Source: UBA7985 sp002690455
GTDB taxonomy: Bacteria > Pseudomonadota > Alphaproteobacteria > UBA7985
DNA length: 64,000 bases
Direction of reading: 5' to 3'
Assembly: GCA_965662775.1 (NCBI GenBank)
Contig: CBFIIW010000017.1
Location: 1 to 64,000 of the forward strand
A program made the position numbers and the translations under genes. Positions 48,572 to 56,460 of the stretch are shown piece by piece. Under the pieces are notes generated by a model. It had not been told where the DNA came from. It made no database searches and was given only the letters and a program-made list of their open reading frames with translations. Position 1 is the first letter of the stretch, and every line of letters starts with the position of its first letter.

Positions 48572-49981
48572 ATGGGGATGAGCATGTTTGCTCGTGGATT
48601 TAAGTTGCCGCCACTCACCGGCGTTGTCGGCATTCTGGCGTTGTTATTCGTTTTGGCAGGCTGCGTGCCCGATGCACCTTTTCGAGCCAGTCTTCACCCG
48701 AGAAATGCCCGAACCAGCGCGGTCTATATGACCTATGGACTGAAGCTGAACCCCAGTTTCATCAGCCAGCTCAAGACCCCCGCGGACGTTAGCACGTCGG
48801 ACTTGCGCGATTTTTATAACGATCAGCAATTCTTCACGACATTCTACCGCAATGGGACTTGGACCCCTGCGGGTGAGTTGACCTTTGCGACGCTGAAGAA
48901 TGCAGCTGTAGAGGGCCTGCGCGCCGAAGACTACTTGCCGGCCGCTATGCTGCGCCGCCCAGGCCTTGCAGGAAGTAACCCGCAGCAAAGCGATATATGG
49001 CTGACGGCAGGGCTGATGGCCTTCGCCGCCGACGTGCGGCAGGGGCGGCACAATCCAACGCCGCGAAATATTGGTCCTAAACTGCTCCGCCAAGGGGTAG
49101 AGCGCGCGGACTTCGACGTTTTCCTCGCCAGCCTGCCGCCACAGGGGCGCAGCTATCGTGGACTGCGCGACGTGCTCAGTGGCGCCGTTGGACCCGTTTC
49201 AAATGCGCGGAAAAAGCAATTAGCCTTGAATATGGAGCGCCTCCGCTGGGATCACGAACCCTTTGGCGCTGAGCGTGACCTCCGGGTCAACATCCCAAGC
49301 CAGACTCTGGAAGCCTTTGAGCGCGGGACTTTGGTTCGCTCCATGTCGGTTGTTGTTGGACGGTCCAGCCGCAAAACCCCCATCATGCAAGATCGCATTG
49401 TATCGCTGAAGTTCAGCCCCGACTGGACCCCGACACGCTCGATCGTGCAGGAAGATTACCTCAATCAGGCACAGGCCGATCCTGCGTACTTCGATCAAAA
49501 GGGCTGGCAGGTCTTCATAGACGGCGAGCGGACGACCTCAGCCTCCGTTGACTGGACGACGGTCGATCTCGACACCGTTACTGTTCGGCAGCCTTCGGGT
49601 GCGTCGAATGCACTGGGTGGAGTGCGTTTCTCGCTAACTAACAACCGCGCAATCTATCTCCACGACACCAATGCCCATAGCCTGTTCGACAAGCCGAAGC
49701 GGCTGTTTTCATCGGGCTGTGTTCGGGTAGAAGAGGCAGACTGGTTAGCTCACTGGATCATGGGTGGACAGCCCGTTTCCATGTCGATGGAGCAGGTTAA
49801 GGCCCACATGTCGTTGGGTACACCAAAGACCAAACGGCTAGCGCAGTCCTTGCCGGTTTCCATTACCTACCTTACCGTTTGGGTGGACGGCGCTAATCAG
49901 TTGCATTGGGAAGAAGACGTCTATGGCCTAGACAAGAAACTTGCGGCCAAAATGCGGTTTCCGCTGGTGTGGGGGGTCTGA
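48572..49981 (+). CDS. L,D-transpeptidase lipoprotein (YkuD domain)
   Basis: A lipoprotein signal VGILALLFVLAGC (Cys31) opens the 469-residue product. The middle part (residues about 100-220) is an alpha-helical scaffold similar to YcbB/WykA-type enzymes; the YkuD domain follows with the catalytic site YLHDTNAHSLFDKPKRLFSS then GCVRV (His364, Cys383). L,D-transpeptidases make 3-3 crosslinks in peptidoglycan or attach lipoproteins. Ser381 and the YkuD SxGC pattern are present. It heads a rightward set with the DM13-like and SelO genes. Three closely spaced ATGs at the start leave the exact one open. Confidence 0.92.
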   Translation: MGMSMFARGFKLPPLTGVVGILALLFVLAGCVPDAPFRASLHPRNARTSAVYMTYGLKLNPSFISQLKTPADVSTSDLRDFYNDQQFFTTFYRNGTWTPAGELTFATLKNAAVEGLRAEDYLPAAMLRRPGLAGSNPQQSDIWLTAGLMAFAADVRQGRHNPTPRNIGPKLLRQGVERADFDVFLASLPPQGRSYRGLRDVLSGAVGPVSNARKKQLALNMERLRWDHEPFGAERDLRVNIPSQTLEAFERGTLVRSMSVVVGRSSRKTPIMQDRIVSLKFSPDWTPTRSIVQEDYLNQAQADPAYFDQKGWQVFIDGERTTSASVDWTTVDLDTVTVRQPSGASNALGGVRFSLTNNRAIYLHDTNAHSLFDKPKRLFSSGCVRVEEADWLAHWIMGGQPVSMSMEQVKAHMSLGTPKTKRLAQSLPVSITYLTVWVDGANQLHWEEDVYGLDKKLAAKMRFPLVWGV

Positions 49982-50026
49982 GCGACCGCTTCGGCCTGCG
50001 TTGATCAAGGAGGAACTTAGGCACGA

Positions 50027-50689
50027 ATGGTAAGGCAAAGTGGTGCACAGCGACGGCGGACGCTCGTCTCTTTCGGTCTGGCCGGTCTGGTGGCCTTGAT
50101 CGCCGGCACCGTGTGCTTCTTGTTTGTGGTCAACCCGGTTTGGTCAACAAGCGCGCAAATGCAAGCTGAGCGACTGGAGGAGCAGCGTGCTGCTGAACCG
50201 GCCCCCGTTCGTGCGCCACGCAGCGATCGCACGTGGGAAGAGGAAGTCGCTCTGTTCCTTGACGATTACGTTCCCGAGTTGATTGAGCAGGAATTAGCAC
50301 CCTATGATGGTGTAGCCGCCGATGATTTCTTTCAGCTTAAGCGCGGGCAAATGGCGCTGTTCGTCGATAAACAGATACAAGTCGGGACCGCTGAACTGTA
50401 TTACATCCCCAACAAGACTTTCTTTGTCCGGTTGACCGATCTCAACCTTCCTGCGGGACCGGGGTATCTGGTCGGTCTTTCCCAACTGCCGACACCAACC
50501 ACGGGCGATCAAATCAGTCAGGCGCCTTTCATGACGCTCTCCACGCTGCATCACTTCTCGGGCAGTCGGAACATCCTGATCGACCCACGCCGCTTGCAGA
50601 ACCGTGACATGCTACCCACCCGGTTTGAATCGCTTGTGGTTTGGAATGCCAAGTTCAACCGGATCATTGCCACGGCGAGACTGCAGTAG
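50027..50689 (+). CDS. DM13-like membrane-anchored protein
   Basis: The 220-residue product has one N-terminal membrane helix (LVSFGLAGLVALIAGTVCFL) and a periplasmic part. A charged linker leads to residues 115-220, whose pattern (VGTAELYYIPNKTFFVRLTD, PAGPGYLVGLSQLP, SGSRNILIDPRRLQNRDMLP, FESLVVWNAKFNRIIATARL) matches the DM13 domain, thought to be a redox or electron-transfer module. The position where DM13 proteins normally hold a conserved cysteine reads VVWNAKF, so a redox role is doubtful here. AAGGAGG lies 13 bases before the ATG, rather far. It lies between the L,D-transpeptidase and SelO genes. Confidence 0.6.
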   Translation: MVRQSGAQRRRTLVSFGLAGLVALIAGTVCFLFVVNPVWSTSAQMQAERLEEQRAAEPAPVRAPRSDRTWEEEVALFLDDYVPELIEQELAPYDGVAADDFFQLKRGQMALFVDKQIQVGTAELYYIPNKTFFVRLTDLNLPAGPGYLVGLSQLPTPTTGDQISQAPFMTLSTLHHFSGSRNILIDPRRLQNRDMLPTRFESLVVWNAKFNRIIATARLQ

Positions 50690-50694
50690 AGCCT

Positions 50695-52152
50695 ATGGCA
50701 GACCCGACCTTTCAGCCTACCCGGGATCATCTCAGCCTCGGTGAAGCCTTCTTTGACGCTGTCGAGCCGGCCGCCTTTCCCATAACCCGGTTGCGTTATG
50801 CCGATCGGGACCGGGCCGCAACGCTTGGTCTTGGGGCGCTTTCGGAGGCTGACTGGCTGGCTCATTTCGGTCGTTTTCGACCCTTCGAGGGTTCATTGCC
50901 CGAGCCGCTGGCACTGAAGTATCACGGCCACCAGTTCCAGCAATACAACCCTGATCTTGGCGACGGGCGCGGGTTCTTGTTCGCTCAGATGCGGGAGCCT
51001 AGGGGAGGTCGTCTCCTCGACTTTGGCACCAAAGGCTCAGGTCAGACCCCCTATAGCCGTTTCGGCGACGGCCGCCTGACGCTAAAGGGCGGCGTGCGGG
51101 AGGTACTCGCGACAACCCGGCTAGAGGCGCTGGGCGTCAACACTTCAAAGACCTTCGCCCTGATCGAAACCGGCGAGTCATTGCAGCGCAACGACGAACC
51201 CTCACCGACCCGGAGCGCTGTCATGACCCGGCTTTCCCACGGGCATATTCGCATTGGTTCTTTCCAGCGACCTCATTACCTGCAGGAACCAGAACACCTG
51301 AGCCAGTTGCTCCGCTATAGCTGCCAGACCTATGCTCCCGCCATCCATGCGCAGGCTTACGGCAGCGACGGCGGGCAGGGCGATGCGGAGGCGGCCCCGT
51401 TGTTCTTACGCTGGGTATCGGAAAACTGTGCTGATACGGTCGCGGACTGGTTTGCCGCAGGTTTCGTCCATGGCGTGCTGAACACCGATAACATCAATAT
51501 CACGGGTGAGAGCTTTGACTACGGCCCTTACCGGTTTCTGCCTCGGTTAGATCCGAACTTCGTTGCGGCATACTTCGACCATAGTGGGCTTTATGCCTTT
51601 GGCCGCCAGCCTGAAGCGGTGTTCTGGAATCTGCAGCAGCTGGCTGGAACGCTGGTGGAACTCACCGAGCAGTCCCCGCTGATCGCTGCTTTACAAGTCT
51701 ATAGCCGCCACCTCGCGCAAGCAGTGGAAGATCGTTTGTTCAGGCGGCTGGGTCTCTGTGCTGGTGACGATCGGGCCGAGAATCAGCGCTTCCTGCAGGC
51801 GTTTCTGAGCGCCTTCAAGACTTCAGGGCTGAATTTTGACGAGACTCTGCATCGAGCCTTCTGTGGACGCGCTTGGCCACAAGGTGATGCCTGGCGCGAG
51901 GTTTCAGCCATGGCAACAGGTTTTGCCGTGGATCGGCCTGAACGGCTGGATCACGCCTACTTCCGATCTGACCAGCCCACCTCGTTGGAAATAGAACAGA
52001 TAGAAGCGCTGTGGGCGCCAATCGCCGAGCATGACGACTGGTCCGCCTTTGAGCAGAAGCTGGCCGACACCAGAGCTATGGCGACAGCTTATGGGTTTGA
52101 GCCGGTAATTGCCGATGACGGCAGCCGGGTTCTTGCCATAGCCAACGCTTAG
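50695..52152 (+). CDS. selO: SelO/YdiU family protein AMPylase
   Basis: The start at 50695 is five bases after the DM13-like stop and lacks a clear ribosome site, so coupling is likely. The 485-residue pseudokinase carries SelO motifs: LALKYHGHQFQQYNPDLGDG, TKGSGQTPYSRFGDGRLTLK, AGFVHGVLNTDNINITGESF and DYGPYRFLPRLDP. SelO transfers AMP from ATP to Ser, Thr or Tyr of target proteins and is tied to oxidative stress in E. coli. The C-terminal selenocysteine/cysteine found in many members is not seen in the last residues. It converges on the next gene with a 4-base overlap. Confidence 0.93.
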   Translation: MADPTFQPTRDHLSLGEAFFDAVEPAAFPITRLRYADRDRAATLGLGALSEADWLAHFGRFRPFEGSLPEPLALKYHGHQFQQYNPDLGDGRGFLFAQMREPRGGRLLDFGTKGSGQTPYSRFGDGRLTLKGGVREVLATTRLEALGVNTSKTFALIETGESLQRNDEPSPTRSAVMTRLSHGHIRIGSFQRPHYLQEPEHLSQLLRYSCQTYAPAIHAQAYGSDGGQGDAEAAPLFLRWVSENCADTVADWFAAGFVHGVLNTDNINITGESFDYGPYRFLPRLDPNFVAAYFDHSGLYAFGRQPEAVFWNLQQLAGTLVELTEQSPLIAALQVYSRHLAQAVEDRLFRRLGLCAGDDRAENQRFLQAFLSAFKTSGLNFDETLHRAFCGRAWPQGDAWREVSAMATGFAVDRPERLDHAYFRSDQPTSLEIEQIEALWAPIAEHDDWSAFEQKLADTRAMATAYGFEPVIADDGSRVLAIANA

Positions 52153-54311
52153 CGGCTAACGAGCTTGAATTCGATGCGGCGGTTCTGACGCTGGGCGTTT
52201 TCATTCTCGCCTTCGACCAGCGGCTTGTGCTCGCCAAAGGCGGCAACCATCAGCCGACTGGCTGGAATGTCGGTATTTTCGATCAGGAACTCCACCACGC
52301 TCACGGCGCGCTGTGAAGACAGATCCCAGTTGCCGTAAGGGGAGAACAGGTAGGGCTTGATATCGGCGTGGCCATCAACCCGGATCATGAAATCTTCATC
52401 GTCGAGGTTGTTTAGAACCCGCTCTAGTTGCAGACCGAAGATGCGCAGTTCGTCCTGCCCCTCGCGTGAGAGTTCGGGTGAGCCCACCGGAAAGAGTCCG
52501 TTGGACTCAAGAAGCAAACGTTCACCAATCACACGCGGCACGTACCCGAATTCCGTCCGTGCCGTCTGCAATAGTCGATCATAGAGGCGCTCGCGAACCG
52601 CCACCATGGCCGCGCTCCGGTTCATCGATCCAATGAGCGCTTCGTTGACTACCGCCTGAGCTGTGGCTTGCGATTGGGTTTGCAGGGCGACTTCACCCTC
52701 GTCCATCAGCCGGCGAGCCAACTCGGTCGCAAGGGCCTGTGCCCGGTCTTCGAGGTTTGCGTTAAAGGCTCGGGTCAGGGCAATACGCTCCTGCTCTACC
52801 CGCAAATCTGCCTGATTTCTCAGGGTTTCAGTCAAGCGGGTCAGTTCCGCCTCCAGCCGCGCCCGTGCGCGCTCATCTGCCTGTGACAGCAGCGCGGCTT
52901 CACCTGCGTTCATAGAGGCCGCCAGCGCTTCGGTCACACGCTCAGAGACAGCCGTCGCAATCGCAGCATCCATGGTAGCTTCCATCTCACTCAGCTGAGC
53001 TGTCAGCCGACGTTCGCGATCCGAAGCCGTAGACTCAAGCCGCAGCTCCAATGCGGCAACCTGATTCTCAGCCACGGCCATGCGTGCCCGGACTTCAGTC
53101 TGCACAGCGCTGTCGAACTCGCCTTGTGCCGTTTCCAACGTGACGGTAAGGGCGCTGCGTTCCTCTGCCAGCTTGGTCCGCTCGGCGGCTAGAGCAGCCA
53201 ACTGGTCTTCAGCCTCCTGCTCCCGCTGCAGGGTTTGTTCGATTGCGGCAAATGCTGACTCAGCCGTAATGGGTTCATCGGCGATCAGCACTTGACCCGC
53301 GTTGTCAAAGCTTGCTGCGAAGCTAGCGATGGCATTCAGGACGCGGTCGCGGTCTGCGCGTGCCGCTGCGCTGTCATCGCTCAGCGCTGCAATATCGATA
53401 CGCAGAGCCTCAGCTTCGGTCTGTGCGGCAAACACAGCGGCTTCAGCGGGGGCCAGCGCGGCCTCGGCCTCGGCTTGTCGAGCTGTCAGGCGCTCGCCTT
53501 CCATTCGCAAGGCTTCGAGTAGGCGTTGGCGCGTCTGTTGTTCTTCGCCAATGCCTTCAATGTCGGCCTTAGCCGCGTCAATCTGTGTGATCAGATCCAG
53601 CAGCGTCTGCTGCAGCATATCGCGCTCGCCCTTCATTTCGATCAGCGCGGTTTCTATTTGCTGGCGTTCTATAATCAACACCACAGTATCTGAGTCGCCG
53701 ATGTCCTCCAGCCGTTTCAGGCTCGCCTCTGACAGTTCCGAGAGCCGTCCATTTTCAGCTGTAAGCGCATTGCGCTCGAGCTGAAGCGCGTTGATCTGCC
53801 CGAGGGTGTCGTCGTATTTTTGCCGGACCTCTGCTAACTCGACCTCAACGCCAGCCAGCTCGGCTTCGCGGGCTTCAACATCACCGCTCAAGCCGTCGAT
53901 CGTCGACTGCAACTGTGCTTGTGTGGTCGCGTGAGCAGCCGTGAGTTCATCGCGTTGAGCCCGCAGCTTGGTCTCGGCTTCATCCTGGGCAGCTACTAGC
54001 GCAGCGGCTTGTTCGAGGGTCGCTTGCGCCACCTCTGTGCTGCGAGCTTGCAGCGCGGATAGTGCGACACTGAGATCGACCACACCATCCTCTGACAGCC
54101 CCGCTTCGTCCGTTGTTGGGATATCAAGCGCACTCATGATCGACAGCAACTGCGTTTGGTCTGAGGCTGAAACCTGAATAATTTCCGACCCTGCGGAAGC
54201 GTCCGGGTTGGCCAACTGTGTTCCAAGTTCACTGCCTCGGCCCAGCCAGCCAACCGAGGCTCCGGCTCCGGCAACGACGATAGCAAGCACGGCGATCAAG
54301 GGGGCATTCAT
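52149..54311 (-). CDS. Coiled-coil OmpA-domain envelope protein
   Basis: The 720-residue product from the ATG at 54311 has one membrane helix (PLIAVLAIVVAGAGASVGWL), then about 450 residues of Ala, Glu, Gln, Arg-rich heptads (a long coiled coil), and a C-terminal OmpA/MotB domain: VDGHADIKPYLFSPYGNWDL, SSQRAVSVVEFLIENTDIPA, AFGEHKPLVEGENENAQRQN and RRIEFKL. The OmpA domain binds peptidoglycan, so this could span the periplasm from inner membrane to cell wall. It resembles MotB-like proteins often paired with an ExbB/TolQ-type gene, but no such partner is adjacent. The role is unknown. Confidence 0.8.
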   Translation of the reverse strand: MNAPLIAVLAIVVAGAGASVGWLGRGSELGTQLANPDASAGSEIIQVSASDQTQLLSIMSALDIPTTDEAGLSEDGVVDLSVALSALQARSTEVAQATLEQAAALVAAQDEAETKLRAQRDELTAAHATTQAQLQSTIDGLSGDVEAREAELAGVEVELAEVRQKYDDTLGQINALQLERNALTAENGRLSELSEASLKRLEDIGDSDTVVLIIERQQIETALIEMKGERDMLQQTLLDLITQIDAAKADIEGIGEEQQTRQRLLEALRMEGERLTARQAEAEAALAPAEAAVFAAQTEAEALRIDIAALSDDSAAARADRDRVLNAIASFAASFDNAGQVLIADEPITAESAFAAIEQTLQREQEAEDQLAALAAERTKLAEERSALTVTLETAQGEFDSAVQTEVRARMAVAENQVAALELRLESTASDRERRLTAQLSEMEATMDAAIATAVSERVTEALAASMNAGEAALLSQADERARARLEAELTRLTETLRNQADLRVEQERIALTRAFNANLEDRAQALATELARRLMDEGEVALQTQSQATAQAVVNEALIGSMNRSAAMVAVRERLYDRLLQTARTEFGYVPRVIGERLLLESNGLFPVGSPELSREGQDELRIFGLQLERVLNNLDDEDFMIRVDGHADIKPYLFSPYGNWDLSSQRAVSVVEFLIENTDIPASRLMVAAFGEHKPLVEGENENAQRQNRRIEFKLVSR

Positions 54312-54370
54312 GGTCTCGGTGATCCTTGGAAATCTACAATGGATCGTCAAGATGTAACGTTTCCCGGAGC

Positions 54371-54706
54371 TTAGCCCAAGCGCTCAAATGGATTTTTTTC
54401 CGAAACGCCATCGAGTTCAATGATCCACGTATCCGGATCTTGGTTCAAGACGCGGCTAAAGTACTCAGAAACTTTGACTTTCGACATGGGCTGCGTTCGC
54501 CAGATTAGGCGTCCGGTGTCAAATTCACGCTCTTGTGTCAGCAGACAGGCGTCATCTTCGAAATACAGCATTAGGAGGCCACGGTCAGAATCCCCGCGGT
54601 GCCGGACATAGAACCCGAGCCCGTCGGAGGTGTGCAGACGCTGGGCGGCGCCGATGGCCATATCCACCGGCAAACCGCCGAAGTCAGCACTGCGGGACTG
54701 ACTCAC
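54371..54706 (-). CDS. DUF1491 family protein
   Basis: The 111-residue product carries the DUF1491 pattern: AAQRLHTSDGLGFYVRHRGD, SDRGLLMLYFEDDACLLTQE, WRTQPMSKVKVSEYFSRVLN and QDPDTWIIELDG. This family is found mainly in alphaproteobacteria and is of unknown function. Its start overlaps the prfC stop by four bases (54703-54706), so the genes form one unit, as often seen in this class. There is no signal peptide. Confidence 0.88.
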   Translation of the reverse strand: MSQSRSADFGGLPVDMAIGAAQRLHTSDGLGFYVRHRGDSDRGLLMLYFEDDACLLTQEREFDTGRLIWRTQPMSKVKVSEYFSRVLNQDPDTWIIELDGVSEKNPFERLG

Positions 54707-56313
54707 GTCCCAGCCTGCTCGATGGTTTTGAGAAACGATACCCCTGCGTAGTCGTCTTGCGCGCGGTCGAGGTGCCAGGCGTTGCGGGCCAGAAAGACCG
54801 GTATCTCGTTATGATCCTCAGCGATATCCCCACGGTTTTCTTCAACGATCTTCTTCAGGAGGGCTGGGTCTTCAGCTTGCAGCCAGCGGGCCGTCAAAAG
54901 GTTCACCTGCTCAAAGGTAACGGGGATTTCGTATTCGGTGCGTATACGATCCGCCAGCACTTCGAACTGCAACGCACCAACAACACCGACAATCCAGTCT
55001 GAGCCGATCACGCGCTTAAACACCCGTGCTGCGCCTTCCTCGGCGAGCTGAAACAATGCCTTACCCAGATGCTTGGCTTTCATCGGATCAGTCGGGCGCA
55101 CAGACTGCAGCAGCTCGGGCGCAAATGACGGAATGCCGGTAAAGGCGATATTCTCGCCTTCTGTCAGGGCGTCACCGATGCGCAGGTTGCCGTGATTGGG
55201 GATGCCGATGATGTCGCCGGCATAGGCTTCTTCGGCTGTTGCCCTGTCTTGGGCAAGGAACAGTTGAGGGTTATGCATCGCCAGCTGCTTTCCCGAGCGC
55301 AAGTGGCTGAGCTTCATCCCCTTTTTGAAGTGACCGCTGGCCAACCGCATAAAGGCAATGCGGTCCCGGTGCTTCGGGTCCATGTTCGCCTGAATCTTGA
55401 ATACGAAGCCGCTCACCTTTTTGGTGTTAGGCTCAATTTCCGTGGCGTCGCCGCCAATGACCGCTGCCTGAGGTCGGGGTGAGGGCGCTGACGCTGCTAG
55501 CCCATTAAGCAGCTCACGAACGCCAAAATTGTTCAGCGCCGAGCCAAAATAGACCGGCGTCATGGTGCCCTCACGGTACGCTGTCAGGTCAAAGGTAGGG
55601 CACAGCTCGGTCGCCATGCTCGCGCCTTCCTCCAGCGCTTCGATCTCGGCACTGTCCAGCACCTCCTTCAATGCGGGATCATCTACACCCGTAACCTTTA
55701 AACCGTCGCGAGGGAGCTCACCTTTGGCGTCGTTATGCAGCGGGATGAACTGGTCATTGAGCAGGTCGTAACAGCCCTTGAACTGCCGACCCATACCGAT
55801 GGGCCAGGACGCCGGCGAAACATCCAGCGCCAGCTTTTGCTCGATCTCGTCGAGGATCTCGAAAGTCTCCCGAGCTTCGCGGTCCATTTTGTTGACAAAG
55901 GTCATTATCGGTACGTCGCGCAGGCGGCAGACTTCAAAAAGCTTCAGCGTCTGCGCCTCGATCCCCTTTGCGGCATCAATCACCATTACCGCTGAGTCCA
56001 CGGCCGTCAGCGTGCGGTAGGTGTCTTCGGAGAAGTCGCCGTGGCCGGGTGTATCGAGCAGGTTGAAGGTGCAGCCTGCATAGTCATAGGTCATGACCGA
56101 GGAGGTAACGGAAATTCCTCGCTCGCGCTCGACCTTCATCCAGTCCGAGGTCGCGTTGCGTCGGGCGTCACCCTTGGCCTTGACCGCACCGGCCAACTGG
56201 ATGGCGCCGCCAAACAACAGTAGTTTTTCCGTCAGGGTGGTTTTCCCCGCATCCGGGTGGGAAATAATTGCGAAGGTCCGCCGTCTGGCGACTTCATCCT
56301 GCAGTTCGGCCAT
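54703..56313 (-). CDS. prfC: Peptide chain release factor 3
   Basis: The 536-residue GTPase recycles RF1 and RF2 after termination. It has AIISHPDAGKTTLTEKLLLF (P-loop), RGISVTSSVMTYDYAG (switch I region), DTPGHGDFSEDTYRTL and FVNKMDREARE, with translation-factor domains II and III after. The length is right for RF3 and longer regions of EF-G are lacking. The DUF1491 gene follows with a 4-base overlap. Confidence 0.98.
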   Translation of the reverse strand: MAELQDEVARRRTFAIISHPDAGKTTLTEKLLLFGGAIQLAGAVKAKGDARRNATSDWMKVERERGISVTSSVMTYDYAGCTFNLLDTPGHGDFSEDTYRTLTAVDSAVMVIDAAKGIEAQTLKLFEVCRLRDVPIMTFVNKMDREARETFEILDEIEQKLALDVSPASWPIGMGRQFKGCYDLLNDQFIPLHNDAKGELPRDGLKVTGVDDPALKEVLDSAEIEALEEGASMATELCPTFDLTAYREGTMTPVYFGSALNNFGVRELLNGLAASAPSPRPQAAVIGGDATEIEPNTKKVSGFVFKIQANMDPKHRDRIAFMRLASGHFKKGMKLSHLRSGKQLAMHNPQLFLAQDRATAEEAYAGDIIGIPNHGNLRIGDALTEGENIAFTGIPSFAPELLQSVRPTDPMKAKHLGKALFQLAEEGAARVFKRVIGSDWIVGVVGALQFEVLADRIRTEYEIPVTFEQVNLLTARWLQAEDPALLKKIVEENRGDIAEDHNEIPVFLARNAWHLDRAQDDYAGVSFLKTIEQAGT

Positions 56314-56460
56314 GGTCTATCGGCTCTCACCTGGAAAGAGGGGGGGACAGGAAACGTCGTAATCGTGCTGCCCGTTTCTAGAGCAGGTCACTGCCTTGCC
56401 CCAAGCCTTTCCTGCGGCTGAGCTGGCCACCGCCGCTCGCATAAGCGCAGAGAAGCCGTT

